Source: a virus. From it: a stretch of DNA of 27,237 nucleotides. Position numbers and translations under genes: made by a program. The notes below the pieces were generated by a model. It saw nothing but the letters and a program-made list of their open reading frames with translations, searched no databases and had not been told where the DNA came from. Of the stretch, positions 7,701-15,700 are shown in pieces (position 1 is the stretch's first letter; each line of letters starts with the position of its first letter). The stretch spans positions 1 to 27,237 of the IMG/VR virus record IMGVR_UViG_3300042304_001107. The stretch is one strand, 5' to 3'.

Positions 7701-7835
7701 ATAATTTTCGGATTCGTAATTATACGGTAATGTAACTTCACCAATATTTATAACCCCCCCCGAACAAGGGAAAAAGGTTATATCGGCTAATTGTCCGTTA
7801 TAATTCGCAGTTAATATTTCTAAAGTTGTACTCAT
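4713..7835 (-). CDS. Giant modular Pro-Thr adhesin with C-terminal Hint (hedgehog/intein) domain
   Basis: A 1040-residue protein, probably virion-exposed. Order: N-terminal module (1-66; NYNG, ADITFFPCSGG, LPYNY, YYGTY) shared with its neighbours; Pro-Thr linker; cysteine-rich module (about 205-285) shared with the 1062-residue protein; Pro-Thr linker; two FN3-like domains with paired cysteines, separated and followed by Pro-Thr linkers; a Cys/aromatic-rich domain of about 150 residues; then a 151-residue Hint domain from Cys890 to the last residue. The Hint shows CLVVNTVITLSDGS, a block-B-like TDSHNHVV, and the end YFANNVLTHNK. Cys1 and the terminal His-Asn are kept, so peptide-bond rearrangement or self-cleavage is plausible. 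No signal peptide is seen, consistent with virion assembly. A G8 run lies near the start of the gene. Domain calls are by pattern; receptor binding is inferred. Confidence 0.85.
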   Translation of the reverse strand: MSTTLEILTANYNGQLADITFFPCSGGVINIGEVTLPYNYESENYYGTYIIYVMYYDETCSLDIPCISLTPTNTPTNTPTPTITDTPTQTPTQTNTVTPTNTGTPAQTPTQTTTQTQTQTPSNTATPTNTITPTQTPTKTHTPTPTNRPTTTPTMTPTNTPTQTNTQTNTPTNTQTQTQTQTQTTTQTPTNTPTQTQTQTQTPSPLPPTIGYFEDCCYPSIIYKVGGIIYPVFIDNFYYIETTGYSGCVKAINPTSFNSQYEIISLTSYVSCLICQLDHECILPTPTPTPTQTVTPTVTPTVTPTISTTPTNTPTQTQTQTSTPTQTPTNTPTNTQTQTQTQTQTQTSTPTQTPTQTPTNTPTKTQTPTTTTTLTATPTQTQTPTNTQTPTKTQTPTPTKTMTQTPTNTQTQTPTKTQTQTPTNTPVCSAPQMLGVTLSSGSILSVSIIPGPNCSGIFMIYSYDNINFNSAVATPSNCTSPFTFDSLTTTGNVYVKVGQLCTSGGISAYSEVFPYFFPTPTPTPTPTNTQTPTKTPTNTPTKTQTPTTTTTLTATPTQTQTPTKTPTNTPTKTQTQTPTKTQTPTTTTTLTATPTQTQTPTKTPTQTPTRTNTPTPTTSCGVTLISTTYVSGTTWNYNFTTAGSCGTLLPEYSSDNITWTLGGAGGCTSPRSAITGINSGTIYFRMTLFCSSLTGVSNVITYVFPSPTPTPTRTQTPTPTKTPTPTPTETPPGVTCVCYELYWSPPGGPFFGSTTFDYIDCEGFPASSFANNMGDSPNICAQENTISFGGGDNSGGWLPSIYNCCATNITLGYRVSNAVCSLPGWALVNQCINRSAILGLCDATELYDDDISGNCTFAFAAAGYYKTTDNFSRRYWDGTAFTGACFSCGCLVVNTVITLSDGSTKLIQDVQVNDILKSIDVSGMPQPSNEWYSWSSDTLNYVESTSTVINFTIYEFDSVININNDKLIATDSHNHVVKQNGVWYIRTTSDLNVGDVLLDIDNTEFEITSLVTITESTTVYNVDVNNSNLYFANNVLTHNK
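4716..5168 (-). other. Hint (intein-like) autoprocessing domain within the 1040-residue adhesin
   Basis: Codons 890-1040. The first residue is Cys in GCLVV, followed by TVITLSDGSTKLIQDVQVND (intein block A-like). The His-containing TDSHNHVV resembles block B, with GDVLL shortly after, and the end VYNVDV...YFANNVLTHNK resembles blocks F and G. There is no homing endonuclease insertion (only 151 residues) and only Lys follows His-Asn, so splicing of a useful C-extein is not possible. Cleavage or transfer chemistry at Cys890 is the more likely outcome. Confidence 0.82.
5640..5722 (-). repeat. Pro-Thr linker tract in the 1040-residue gene (short)
   Basis: Low-complexity coding repeat (TPTPTRTQTPTPTKTPTPTPTE-type) joining the second FN3-like domain to the cysteine/aromatic-rich domain. 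The DNA consists of 6-nt units close to ACACCW. Confidence 0.8.
5988..6288 (-). repeat. Pro-Thr linker tract with internal duplication
   Basis: About 100 residues of alternating Thr-Pro/Gln/Asn/Lys between the two FN3-like domains. A block with five consecutive Thr followed by LTATPTQTQTPTK occurs twice here and a third time in the tract at 6555-6990, with near-identical DNA, showing recent duplication. Confidence 0.85.
6555..6990 (-). repeat. Pro-Thr/Gln-Thr linker tract (longest)
   Basis: About 145 residues of TPTQTQT-, TNTPT- and TVTPT-type repeats between the cysteine-rich module and the first FN3-like domain. Runs of 6- and 12-nt units make it prone to slippage, so the length is likely variable and may be misassembled in short-read data. 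Confidence 0.85.
7220..7630 (-). repeat. Pro-Thr linker tract after the N-terminal module
   Basis: About 135 residues of TPTNTPT/TQTQTQT repeats that join the conserved N-terminal module to the cysteine-rich module. The opposite strand gives a long Cys/Leu/Ser frame (7233-7631) that is an artefact of this repeat. Confidence 0.85.
7754..7761 (-). repeat. G8 homopolymer near the start of the 1040-residue gene
   Basis: Eight consecutive G on the coding strand at codons 25-28 (Ser-Gly-Gly-Val), shortly after the start. The corresponding spot in the 803-residue paralogue encodes Ser-Gly-Gly without such a run. Slippage here would switch the whole adhesin off or on. Confidence 0.7.
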
Positions 7836-7855
7836 ATATTGTTAGTTCGTATAAA

Positions 7856-8065
7856 TTAAGGTGTTGGTGGGGGATTATTCAAAGACCCCGATACACCTGT
7901 TGCCGGTATGTATATATAATAATCACCATACGGATAATCTGTAGGGTAATCATACGGTAATGTAACCGTACCAATATTAATTGTTCCACCTGTTGATGGA
8001 TTAAAAGTTATATCGGCGGTATATCCGGTATAATTATTTGTCGATATTCTATATATATATTCCAT
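7856..8065 (-). CDS. Free-standing copy of the adhesin N-terminal module (69 residues)
   Basis: The protein consists only of the module that begins three of its neighbours: NNYTGYTADITF, GGTINIGTVTLPYDY, YPYGDYYIYI, then NNPPPTP and a TAA stop, exactly where the larger proteins enter a Pro-Thr linker. Start ATG at 8065, 3 nt after the stop of the 737-residue gene; the next gene starts 20 nt after its stop in another frame, so it is not a simple frameshifted piece of that gene. It lacks the two cysteines found in the 803- and 1040-residue versions. It could be a functional capping or attachment subunit, or a leftover of a larger adhesin that lost its distal part. The module has no family name that I know. 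Confidence 0.8.
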   Translation of the reverse strand: MEYIYRISTNNYTGYTADITFNPSTGGTINIGTVTLPYDYPTDYPYGDYYIYIPATGVSGSLNNPPPTP

Positions 8066-8068
8066 AAA

Positions 8069-10282
8069 TTAAGTTAACATTCCTCCGTCGCTAATTGACC
8101 AAAAATAAGTTGTTACAAGGGTTGTCCTTGCCGCCAAACCAGCTGATGTGTATTTTGCACTACCAAAATTAATCTGTATCCCTATTTGTGGGTTTTTTGT
8201 TACCCACCCATTATAAATACTATCTAAATTGTATGTGAAAAAAGTAATAGGGTTTTTAGTTCCCATAAAATAATAAAAATTTGTAACACCTGATATGTTC
8301 CAATTCCCTAAATTTTGTTTAAAATATTGGTTTTCATAAAACATATACACAACATTAGATACTTTAGAAATATCCCAATTTCCAATAGGTTGATTAAATT
8401 TTGAACCCCTAAACATATTAAACAAACTAATAACATTTGAAACATTCCACCCGGATAATGGTTGATTAAATTGAGATTGATAGAACATCGCACCCATATC
8501 TGTGACACCCGACACATTCCAATTATTAATTGGTTGATTGAATGATGAAGTGGCAAACATATTACTCATACTTGTAACCTTTGAAACATTCCACCCGGAT
8601 AATGGTTGATTAAATATTTGATTATTAGAGAACATATCACTCATATTTGTAACTCCAGAAACATTCCAATTATTTATATTTTGATTAAATTGAGAATTAT
8701 TAAACATGGAAAACATAAGAGTAACTTTAGAAACATTCCATCCGGATAATGGTTGGTCAAATAAACTGTTAAAAAACATATAACTCATATTTGTAACTTT
8801 AGATACATCCCAATTATCAATTTGTTGGTTAAATATTCTATTATTATAAAACATACCTGACATATTTGTTACATTACTAACAGTCCAACTTGATAATGGT
8901 TGATTAAATGTTGAGTTGGAATAGAACATATTCGACATATTGGTAACATTTGAGACGTTCCACCCGGATAATGGTTGATTAAATATTTGATTATTAGAGA
9001 ACATACCCGACATATTGGTAACACCCGAAACATTCCAATCCCCAATTGGATGGTTAAATGTTGAGTTGTAATAGAACATATAACTCATATTGGTAACACC
9101 CGAAACATTCCAATTCCCAATTGGATGGTTAAATGCTGAGTTGTAATAGAACATACCACTCATATTTGTAACATTTGAAACATTCCAATTTTCAATAGGT
9201 TGATTAAATATTGAGTTGTTATAGAACATATAACTCATATCTGTAACATTTGAAACATCCCATCCGGATAATGGTTGATTAAATGATGACCCATTAAACA
9301 TATAACCCATATTTGTAACACCTGAAACATTCCAATTATTGATTGGTTGGTTAAATGGACAAGACTCAAACATATTACTCATATCAACAACATTTGAAAC
9401 ATCCCATCCGGATAATGGTTGATTAAATTGAGAATTACTAAACATATAATTTGTGTATTGAACATTTGAAACATTCCACCCGGATAATGGTTGATTATAA
9501 CTTGTCAAATAAAACATTCCACTTATATTTGTAATTCCCGAAATATCCCAATTATTTAAGTTTTGATTAAATAATATACATCCGGAGAATAAATAAGATA
9601 AACTTGTTATATTAGAAATGTCCCACGATTGTATATTATTTACAGATGTTAAACTATAACATTCTGCAAACATAGCGTCGATATTAGTCAGATTTGAAGT
9701 GTCTAAAGTATCGATTACGGTAGATAAATCTAAATTAAAACAATAATAAAATTGATATCCACCATCAATTAATTTTACATCACCCCACTGTTGAACACTT
9801 AAAATTTTACCATAATCACCAGCATAATTTCCTATATTAAACCCGTCAATTACTCCAAACATACGTATAGTATATGTTCCTATAACATTGTAAGTATGTA
9901 TAAGCTCAGGTTGACTATATGATGTTATTGTGTCTGTATTTCCATCACCCCAATCAATTACAAAATTAAAAGTTCCTGATGGGTCTAACACAATACCAAT
10001 TTGATTAGTGTTAGTAAAACCTTCATTGTCGGTTTTCCAACTTGAAATGAACAATATTAACGTATCACCGATTAAATCCCAAGAAGGTGGCGGATAATCT
10101 AAAATACAGGTTTTATTATAAAAAGGTATGTATACGGTATATGTTCCATAATAATAATCTGTATTATAATCGTATGGTAATAACTGTGAACCTAAACTAA
10201 TAGTTCCTCCGGTATATGCGGAATAACTTATATCTCCGATATACCCGTCGTAATTTGTTGTAAATATTTCAAAAGTTTTCAT
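8069..10282 (-). CDS. Giant BspA-like repeat adhesin, 737 residues, 19 repeats
   Basis: Starts with the shared N-terminal module (MKTFEIFTTNYDGY, GGTISLG, LPYDY, YYGTY). A PKD-like domain with VIDWGDGN and GTYTIRMFG follows. Then come 19 repeats of about 24-25 residues (WNVSNVTNMSxMFxxxxFNQPLSG), the BspA-like leucine-rich repeat type (DUF285), expected to form a solenoid of beta strands. The C-terminal cap has NLDSIYNGW, INFGSAKYT and WSISDGG, as in its paralogues. An upstream ATG at 10303 would add seven residues, but the ATG at 10280-10282 matches where the paralogues begin and lies 4 nt after the preceding stop, so I use it. No Pro-Thr linker is present, unlike its relatives. Probable host-surface binding; function is inferred, fold family fairly sure. 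Confidence 0.85.
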   Translation of the reverse strand: MKTFEIFTTNYDGYIGDISYSAYTGGTISLGSQLLPYDYNTDYYYGTYTVYIPFYNKTCILDYPPPSWDLIGDTLILFISSWKTDNEGFTNTNQIGIVLDPSGTFNFVIDWGDGNTDTITSYSQPELIHTYNVIGTYTIRMFGVIDGFNIGNYAGDYGKILSVQQWGDVKLIDGGYQFYYCFNLDLSTVIDTLDTSNLTNIDAMFAECYSLTSVNNIQSWDISNITSLSYLFSGCILFNQNLNNWDISGITNISGMFYLTSYNQPLSGWNVSNVQYTNYMFSNSQFNQPLSGWDVSNVVDMSNMFESCPFNQPINNWNVSGVTNMGYMFNGSSFNQPLSGWDVSNVTDMSYMFYNNSIFNQPIENWNVSNVTNMSGMFYYNSAFNHPIGNWNVSGVTNMSYMFYYNSTFNHPIGDWNVSGVTNMSGMFSNNQIFNQPLSGWNVSNVTNMSNMFYSNSTFNQPLSSWTVSNVTNMSGMFYNNRIFNQQIDNWDVSKVTNMSYMFFNSLFDQPLSGWNVSKVTLMFSMFNNSQFNQNINNWNVSGVTNMSDMFSNNQIFNQPLSGWNVSKVTSMSNMFATSSFNQPINNWNVSGVTDMGAMFYQSQFNQPLSGWNVSNVISLFNMFRGSKFNQPIGNWDISKVSNVVYMFYENQYFKQNLGNWNISGVTNFYYFMGTKNPITFFTYNLDSIYNGWVTKNPQIGIQINFGSAKYTSAGLAARTTLVTTYFWSISDGGMLT

Positions 10283-10286
10283 AATA

Positions 10287-12698
10287 TTAAATTCCTCCTC
10301 CATCAGTTATTGTCCAACCATATCCTCCACTCATAGTTGAACCCGTTAATGTATTTTTACCTGGTTGTCCTCCGGATATTGTGTAGTTAGCACTTCCAAA
10401 ATTTATTGTTCTTCCTGTATACGGATTTTTAGTTGACCATCCACTATAGATTGAATCTAAATTTGTTGTTGAGAATGTTAATGGTGTTTTACCTAACATA
10501 AAGTCAGTAAAATTAGTTACATTTGATATACTCCAATTTCCAATATCTTGGTTAAAATATGTATTAATATTAAACATATTGTTCATATTAACAACATTAG
10601 ATACATCCCAATTTCCAATAGGGTAATTGAACTCCGAATTATAAAACATATTGTTCATATCACCAACATTTGAAACATTCCATCCGGATAATGGTTGATT
10701 AAATAGGGAAGATGCGAACATATAATTCATATAAATAACACTTGAAACATCCCAATTATTAATATCTTGATTAAATTGTGAATTTCGGAACATAGATGTC
10801 ATATCAACAACATTTGAGACGTTCCATCCAGATAATGGTTGATTAAAATATTGGTCGTTTTGAAACATATTACTCATATTTGTTACCCCTGAAACAGTCC
10901 AATTCCCAATCGGATAATCAAATGATGTATTGACAAACATACCTGACATATTTTTAACTTTTGAGACATCCCAATTTCCGATTGGTTGATTGAATGGGGA
11001 ATTGGCAAACATATAAGTCATATCTGTAACTTTTGAAACATTCCACCCAGATAATGGATAGTCAAATGATGACGCATAAAACATATAACCCAAATCTGTA
11101 ACCCCCGAAACATTCCAAGACCCAATAGGTTGGTTAAAGTCGGTAGCAGTATTAAACATTTGCCTCATACTATTAACGTTACTTACATTCCATCCGGATA
11201 ATGGTTGATTGAACGATGTTGCTCCTTGGAACATACCTACCATATTTGTAACACCCGAAACATTCCAATTCCCAATTGGTTGATTGAATGGTGAATTGGC
11301 AAACATAAAAGTCATATTATAGACATTTGAAACATTCCATCCGGATAATGGTAGGTTGAAATCAGTGCTTTGGAGTATTGATGTCATATTGGTAACTCCT
11401 GAAACATTCCAATTATTAATTGGTTGGTTGAAGGATGTTGCGTTTTGGAACATACCCTCCATATTAACCACTTTTGAGACATCCCAATTTCCGATTGGTT
11501 GATTGAATGGGGTGCTAGCAAACATATAATACGTACTTGTAACATTTGAAACATTCCAACCTGACAACGGTTGATTAAACGGTGTGCCGTTAAACATATA
11601 ATTCATATAAATAACACTTGAAACATCCCAATTATTAATATCTTGATTAAATTGTGAATTTTGGAACATATATGTCATAGACGCAACATTTGAAACGTTC
11701 CAACCTGATAATGGTTGGTTGAAAGATGTTGTTCCTTGGAACATATTCGACATATTTGTAACACCTGAAACAGTCCAACCAGATAATGGTTCGTTGAAAG
11801 ATGTTGCTCCTTGGAACATATAACTCATATCCTCAACTCCCGAAACATCCCAATTATTAATGTTATCGTTAAAATTACTTTGACCAAACATTCCTGACAT
11901 ACCTGTAATGTTAGAAACATCCCAATTATTAATATTATTTATGGTTGTAATAGACGAACATCCACGAAATATATATGTTAAATTTGTCACTTGAGATAAA
12001 TTTAGAGTGTCAGTAACACCTGTTAATATTAAATTAGAACACTCATAAAAATTATATGATAGTTGAGTTATGTTAAGACATCCCCACTGTGTTATTTCTC
12101 TTATTTTAAGTTTACTTGTTGGTGTATAATAAAACGACCACACATTAACTTTACCTGTAATAGTTATTACATAGTCATCAGGAGTTGTATAAATATGTGT
12201 CCTATTTGCAAATGTATTCGCCGAAAAATTTCCATCACCCCAATCAATGGTTCCTGAATAATCTAAACCGTAATAAGGTAATGTTATACTCTCAGACGGA
12301 GATGTTGTTCTCCACACAGATATAAATGGTAATAATGGTGTAGAACTTGGTGTTGGTGTCATTGTAGGTGTTGGAGTTGGGGTTGGGGTTGTAATATCTA
12401 AACCTAATAAATCACAATTTGGTGCGGGTGTGTTTGTTGGTGTTGGAGTATTTGTTGGAGTTAATGTCATTGTTGTTGTTGGAGTAGGCGTAGGTGTTAA
12501 ACAAGGAACATTTAACAAACAAGTTTTACCCGAATCAAGTAAATAAATGTTATATGTTCCGTAGTAATTTTCCGAATAATAATTATATGGTAAGTTAACT
12601 TCACCGATATTAATACTCCCACCCGAACAAGGGTAAAAGGTAATGTCGGCGAATTGTCCGTCGTAATTTATTGATAATATTTTTAAAATTGTTCCCAT
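10287..12698 (-). CDS. Giant BspA-like repeat adhesin, 803 residues, 20 repeats
   Basis: Order: shared N-terminal module (1-66; NYDGQFADITFYPCSGG, LPYNY, YYGTYNIY) closely similar to that of the 1040-residue protein, including Cys24; two short Pro-Thr linkers around CDLLGLDI; PKD-like domain with GTIDWGDGN; a starting repeat with CSNLILTGVTDTL; then 20 BspA-like repeats (W-N/D-VS-x-V...MF...FNQPLSG); C-terminal cap ending GGYGWTITDGG. It begins 3 nt after the 1062-residue gene, so the two are surely cotranscribed. An exact 69-bp direct repeat (10717-10785 and 11593-11661) shows recent internal exchange. Such repeat proteins are known from bacterial surfaces and, in phages, from tail or decoration proteins; receptor binding is inferred. 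Confidence 0.87.
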   Translation of the reverse strand: MGTILKILSINYDGQFADITFYPCSGGSINIGEVNLPYNYYSENYYGTYNIYLLDSGKTCLLNVPCLTPTPTPTTTMTLTPTNTPTPTNTPAPNCDLLGLDITTPTPTPTPTMTPTPSSTPLLPFISVWRTTSPSESITLPYYGLDYSGTIDWGDGNFSANTFANRTHIYTTPDDYVITITGKVNVWSFYYTPTSKLKIREITQWGCLNITQLSYNFYECSNLILTGVTDTLNLSQVTNLTYIFRGCSSITTINNINNWDVSNITGMSGMFGQSNFNDNINNWDVSGVEDMSYMFQGATSFNEPLSGWTVSGVTNMSNMFQGTTSFNQPLSGWNVSNVASMTYMFQNSQFNQDINNWDVSSVIYMNYMFNGTPFNQPLSGWNVSNVTSTYYMFASTPFNQPIGNWDVSKVVNMEGMFQNATSFNQPINNWNVSGVTNMTSILQSTDFNLPLSGWNVSNVYNMTFMFANSPFNQPIGNWNVSGVTNMVGMFQGATSFNQPLSGWNVSNVNSMRQMFNTATDFNQPIGSWNVSGVTDLGYMFYASSFDYPLSGWNVSKVTDMTYMFANSPFNQPIGNWDVSKVKNMSGMFVNTSFDYPIGNWTVSGVTNMSNMFQNDQYFNQPLSGWNVSNVVDMTSMFRNSQFNQDINNWDVSSVIYMNYMFASSLFNQPLSGWNVSNVGDMNNMFYNSEFNYPIGNWDVSNVVNMNNMFNINTYFNQDIGNWSISNVTNFTDFMLGKTPLTFSTTNLDSIYSGWSTKNPYTGRTINFGSANYTISGGQPGKNTLTGSTMSGGYGWTITDGGGI
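10717..10785 (-). repeat. 69-bp direct repeat, copy A
   Basis: By eye, identical base for base to 11593-11661, 876 bp away in the same gene. It encodes NSQFNQDINNWDVSS and the following IYMNYMF. Repeats elsewhere in the gene differ at many silent sites, so identity points to recent duplication or gene conversion. Confidence 0.85.
11593..11661 (-). repeat. 69-bp direct repeat, copy B
   Basis: Partner of 10717-10785. Recombination between the copies would remove or add 876 bp (292 codons, in frame), i.e. 12 whole BspA-like repeats, and leave an intact protein. Confidence 0.85.
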
Positions 12699-12701
12699 AT
12701 A

Positions 12702-15700
12702 TTATATCCCCCCATCTGTTATTGTCCAACCATATCCACCGCTCATAGTTGAACCTGTTAGTATATCTTTACCCGGTTGACTCGCTAATGTGTATTTTGC
12801 AGAACCAAAATTAATTGTTAATCCGGTTTGCGGTGTTTTGGTTTGCCATCCATTATAAATAGAATCTAAATTTATTGTTGAGAATGTAATCGGTGTTTTT
12901 GCAAACATAAAATCAGTGAAATTGGTTACTCCCGATATATTCCAATTTCCGATGTCTTGGTTAAATGATGAACTTTGGAACATAGATGTCATTCCTGTAA
13001 CATTTAAAACATCCCAATTACCAATAGGATAATTAAATGGTGAATTGTAAAACATAAAAGACATATTTCTAACGTTTGACACACTCCATCCGGATAATGG
13101 TTGGTTAAAATATGCGTTTTGATAAAACATAGAACCCATATCTGTAACACCTGAAACATTCCACGAATTAATGTTTTGGTTAAATTGTGAAGTTGATGCG
13201 AACATAGAATTCATATTTGTAACCTTTGAAACATTCCAGCCTGATAATGGTAAATTAAATGACGCACCATAAAACATATTAGACATATTTGTTACCTTTG
13301 AAACATTCCAATTATTAAGAGAATAATTAAATGGGGTGTATCTAAACATACCACTCATACTTGTAACCCCTGAAACATTCCACATACTTATATCTTGGTT
13401 AAATAAGGTTCCATCAAACATACCTGCCATAGTAGATGTAACCTTTGAAACATTCCAACCTGATAATGGTTGATTAAAAGAAGATTGTCTAAACATATTT
13501 TCCATACTTGTAACCCCTGAAACATTCCACGAATTTATATTATGGTTAAATGCTCCAAATTGGAACATACGATTCATATCTGTAACATTTGAAACACTCC
13601 AAGAACTTATATCATCGTCAAAAGTTGATGATTGAAACATATTACTCATAACGGTAATTCCTGAAACATTCCAACTATTAACGTTGTTGATGGTTGTAAG
13701 AGATGAACAACCTCCAAACATATAAATTAAATTATTAACACTTGTTAAATCAATAGTGTCCGTAACACCGGTTAATACTAAATTACTACATCCTCTAAAA
13801 ACTTGAGCACCATTACTAATTTTTAATGGTCCCCATTTTAAAACTTCTCTAATTTTTAATATGTCACCAGTATTACCAAACGCCCAACCATTAGTTGTTC
13901 CATAAATTGTAACAGTAGAATTACCTGATAATGAGTATGTGTGTGTTCTATTTGCATATGTGTTAGCGGATATACTACCGTCGCCCCAATCTATTGTTCC
14001 ACTATATGTTCCTGATGGTGAATATGGTAATGTAATACTTTCAGATGGTGTTGTTGTTCTCCATACTGAAACAAACGATGGTGGTAATGTTGGTGTTGGA
14101 GTAACTGTATTGGTTGGTGTAACCGTCTGAGTTGGTGTTGGAGTAGGTGTTGGTAATATTAAAGTCCCGCTAATATCGTATTCACAGGTAAGATTAAAAG
14201 CTGTAATTCCGTTCAAACCGGTTGAGTAATAACCACCAATAAACCCTTTATAACCATCTTTAAAATTAAGAGAATAAAGATTACCTCCTGAAATAAAACT
14301 ACTTACATTTTCTGTCTGAGTTAAAACAGGAACAATTGAAGTTAAATCATACGGTGTAGATAGTGTTTGTCTTCTTATACTTGGACCTGATACTATTGAA
14401 AACAAATAAGTTCCACTATTTTGAAAAGTAAAATCGGAAACAATTGAGTTGGAAATTGATTGAATTTCCACAACCCCCGTATTTATAACCCAAGGTGTGG
14501 TTAAACTATATTTTTTAAGAAGGCTACCCGTAACAGTAACAAACATAAATAAACCGTCAGGGGTAAAATCAATATGTGACGGAGTTAAACCAACTATAGT
14601 AAATAAGTCACCGGGTGAATAACTAGATGTTGTAACATCCCACGATGTTGATAATATATATCTAAGGACACTTTTTGATGCTGTCTCAACTACAAATAAT
14701 TTACTACCGTCCGGTGAAAAATGATGACCAATTACACTAGTAGGGGTTAATCCGGAAATTACCGGAACAGCAATTGAACATCCTATTAGTGGTAATGTAA
14801 TTGTTGAAACATCCCACGGTGTTGATAATGAATAAGCACATACACTATCAGTTGGTGAACCATTATGAATTGCAATATATAATATCGTACCATCCGGTTT
14901 GAAAGACGCACTAGTATGAAGTGGTATATTAATAAATTTTTCACCACTATATATCATTTGTGGAATACAAACTGTTGGAGTAGGTGTAGGTGTAAGTGTA
15001 TTAGTTGGGGTTTGAGTATTTGTTGGTGTATTAGTTGGTGTTTGAGTAACCGTCGGTGTTTGTGTAACCGTTGGGGTTTGAGTATTTGTTGGTGTTACTG
15101 TCATTGTTGGTGTTGGTGTTGGTGTTGGGCAAGGATTGTCTACCTCACACAGAACACAATTTGAGTATGATGTAACACTAATAATTAAAGATTGACTATT
15201 ATATGGTGGACCACTTACCGCAGTCCCACAACCACTAAATCCATCAGTGTTGATGTAATAAGTGTTACCAACAATAATAGGGGTTGATACACCACCAACT
15301 TTATATACGGTAAGACTATCACAACAATCTTGGAAATACTCAACTGTTGGTGGTAATGGAGAGGATGTTGGGGTTTGTGTTGGGGTTTGTGTTGGCGTCT
15401 CAGTTTGTGTTGGTGTTGGAGTTTGTGTTGGCGTCTCAGTTTGTGTTGGTGTTTGTGTTGGCGTCTCAGTTTGTGTTGGTGTTTGTGTTATTGTTTGTGT
15501 TGGAGTTGGTGTTGGGGTTGGTGTTGGGGTATTTGTAAATAATTCGACTTCATATGTGAAATCACACGCTAATGATGTTGATGTTGGAGTTGGAGTGATT
15601 GCGTTAACATAATAACTAAAATCACAATATAATGGTGTTGCAGTTTGAGTTGGTGTTGGAGTATATGTAGGTGTTGGCGTATTTGATGGGGTTATTGATA

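Noticed and set aside
10283-10303. Upstream ATG at 10303 for the BspA-like gene
   Set aside because: It would add MEEEFNI ahead of the conserved N-terminal module and overlap the preceding gene by 17 nt; paralogues start at the position of the second Met.
8230-13720. Regular ~75-bp DNA periodicity resembling a CRISPR array
   Set aside because: The period is the codon pattern of 24-25-residue BspA-like repeats in open reading frames; units vary at silent sites and there are no unique spacers.
15490-15535. GG-tracts on the plus strand as G-quadruplex elements
   Set aside because: Short two-G tracts come from the Pro-Thr codons (CCAAC/ACC complement) and are found in all linkers; nothing points to a regulatory role.
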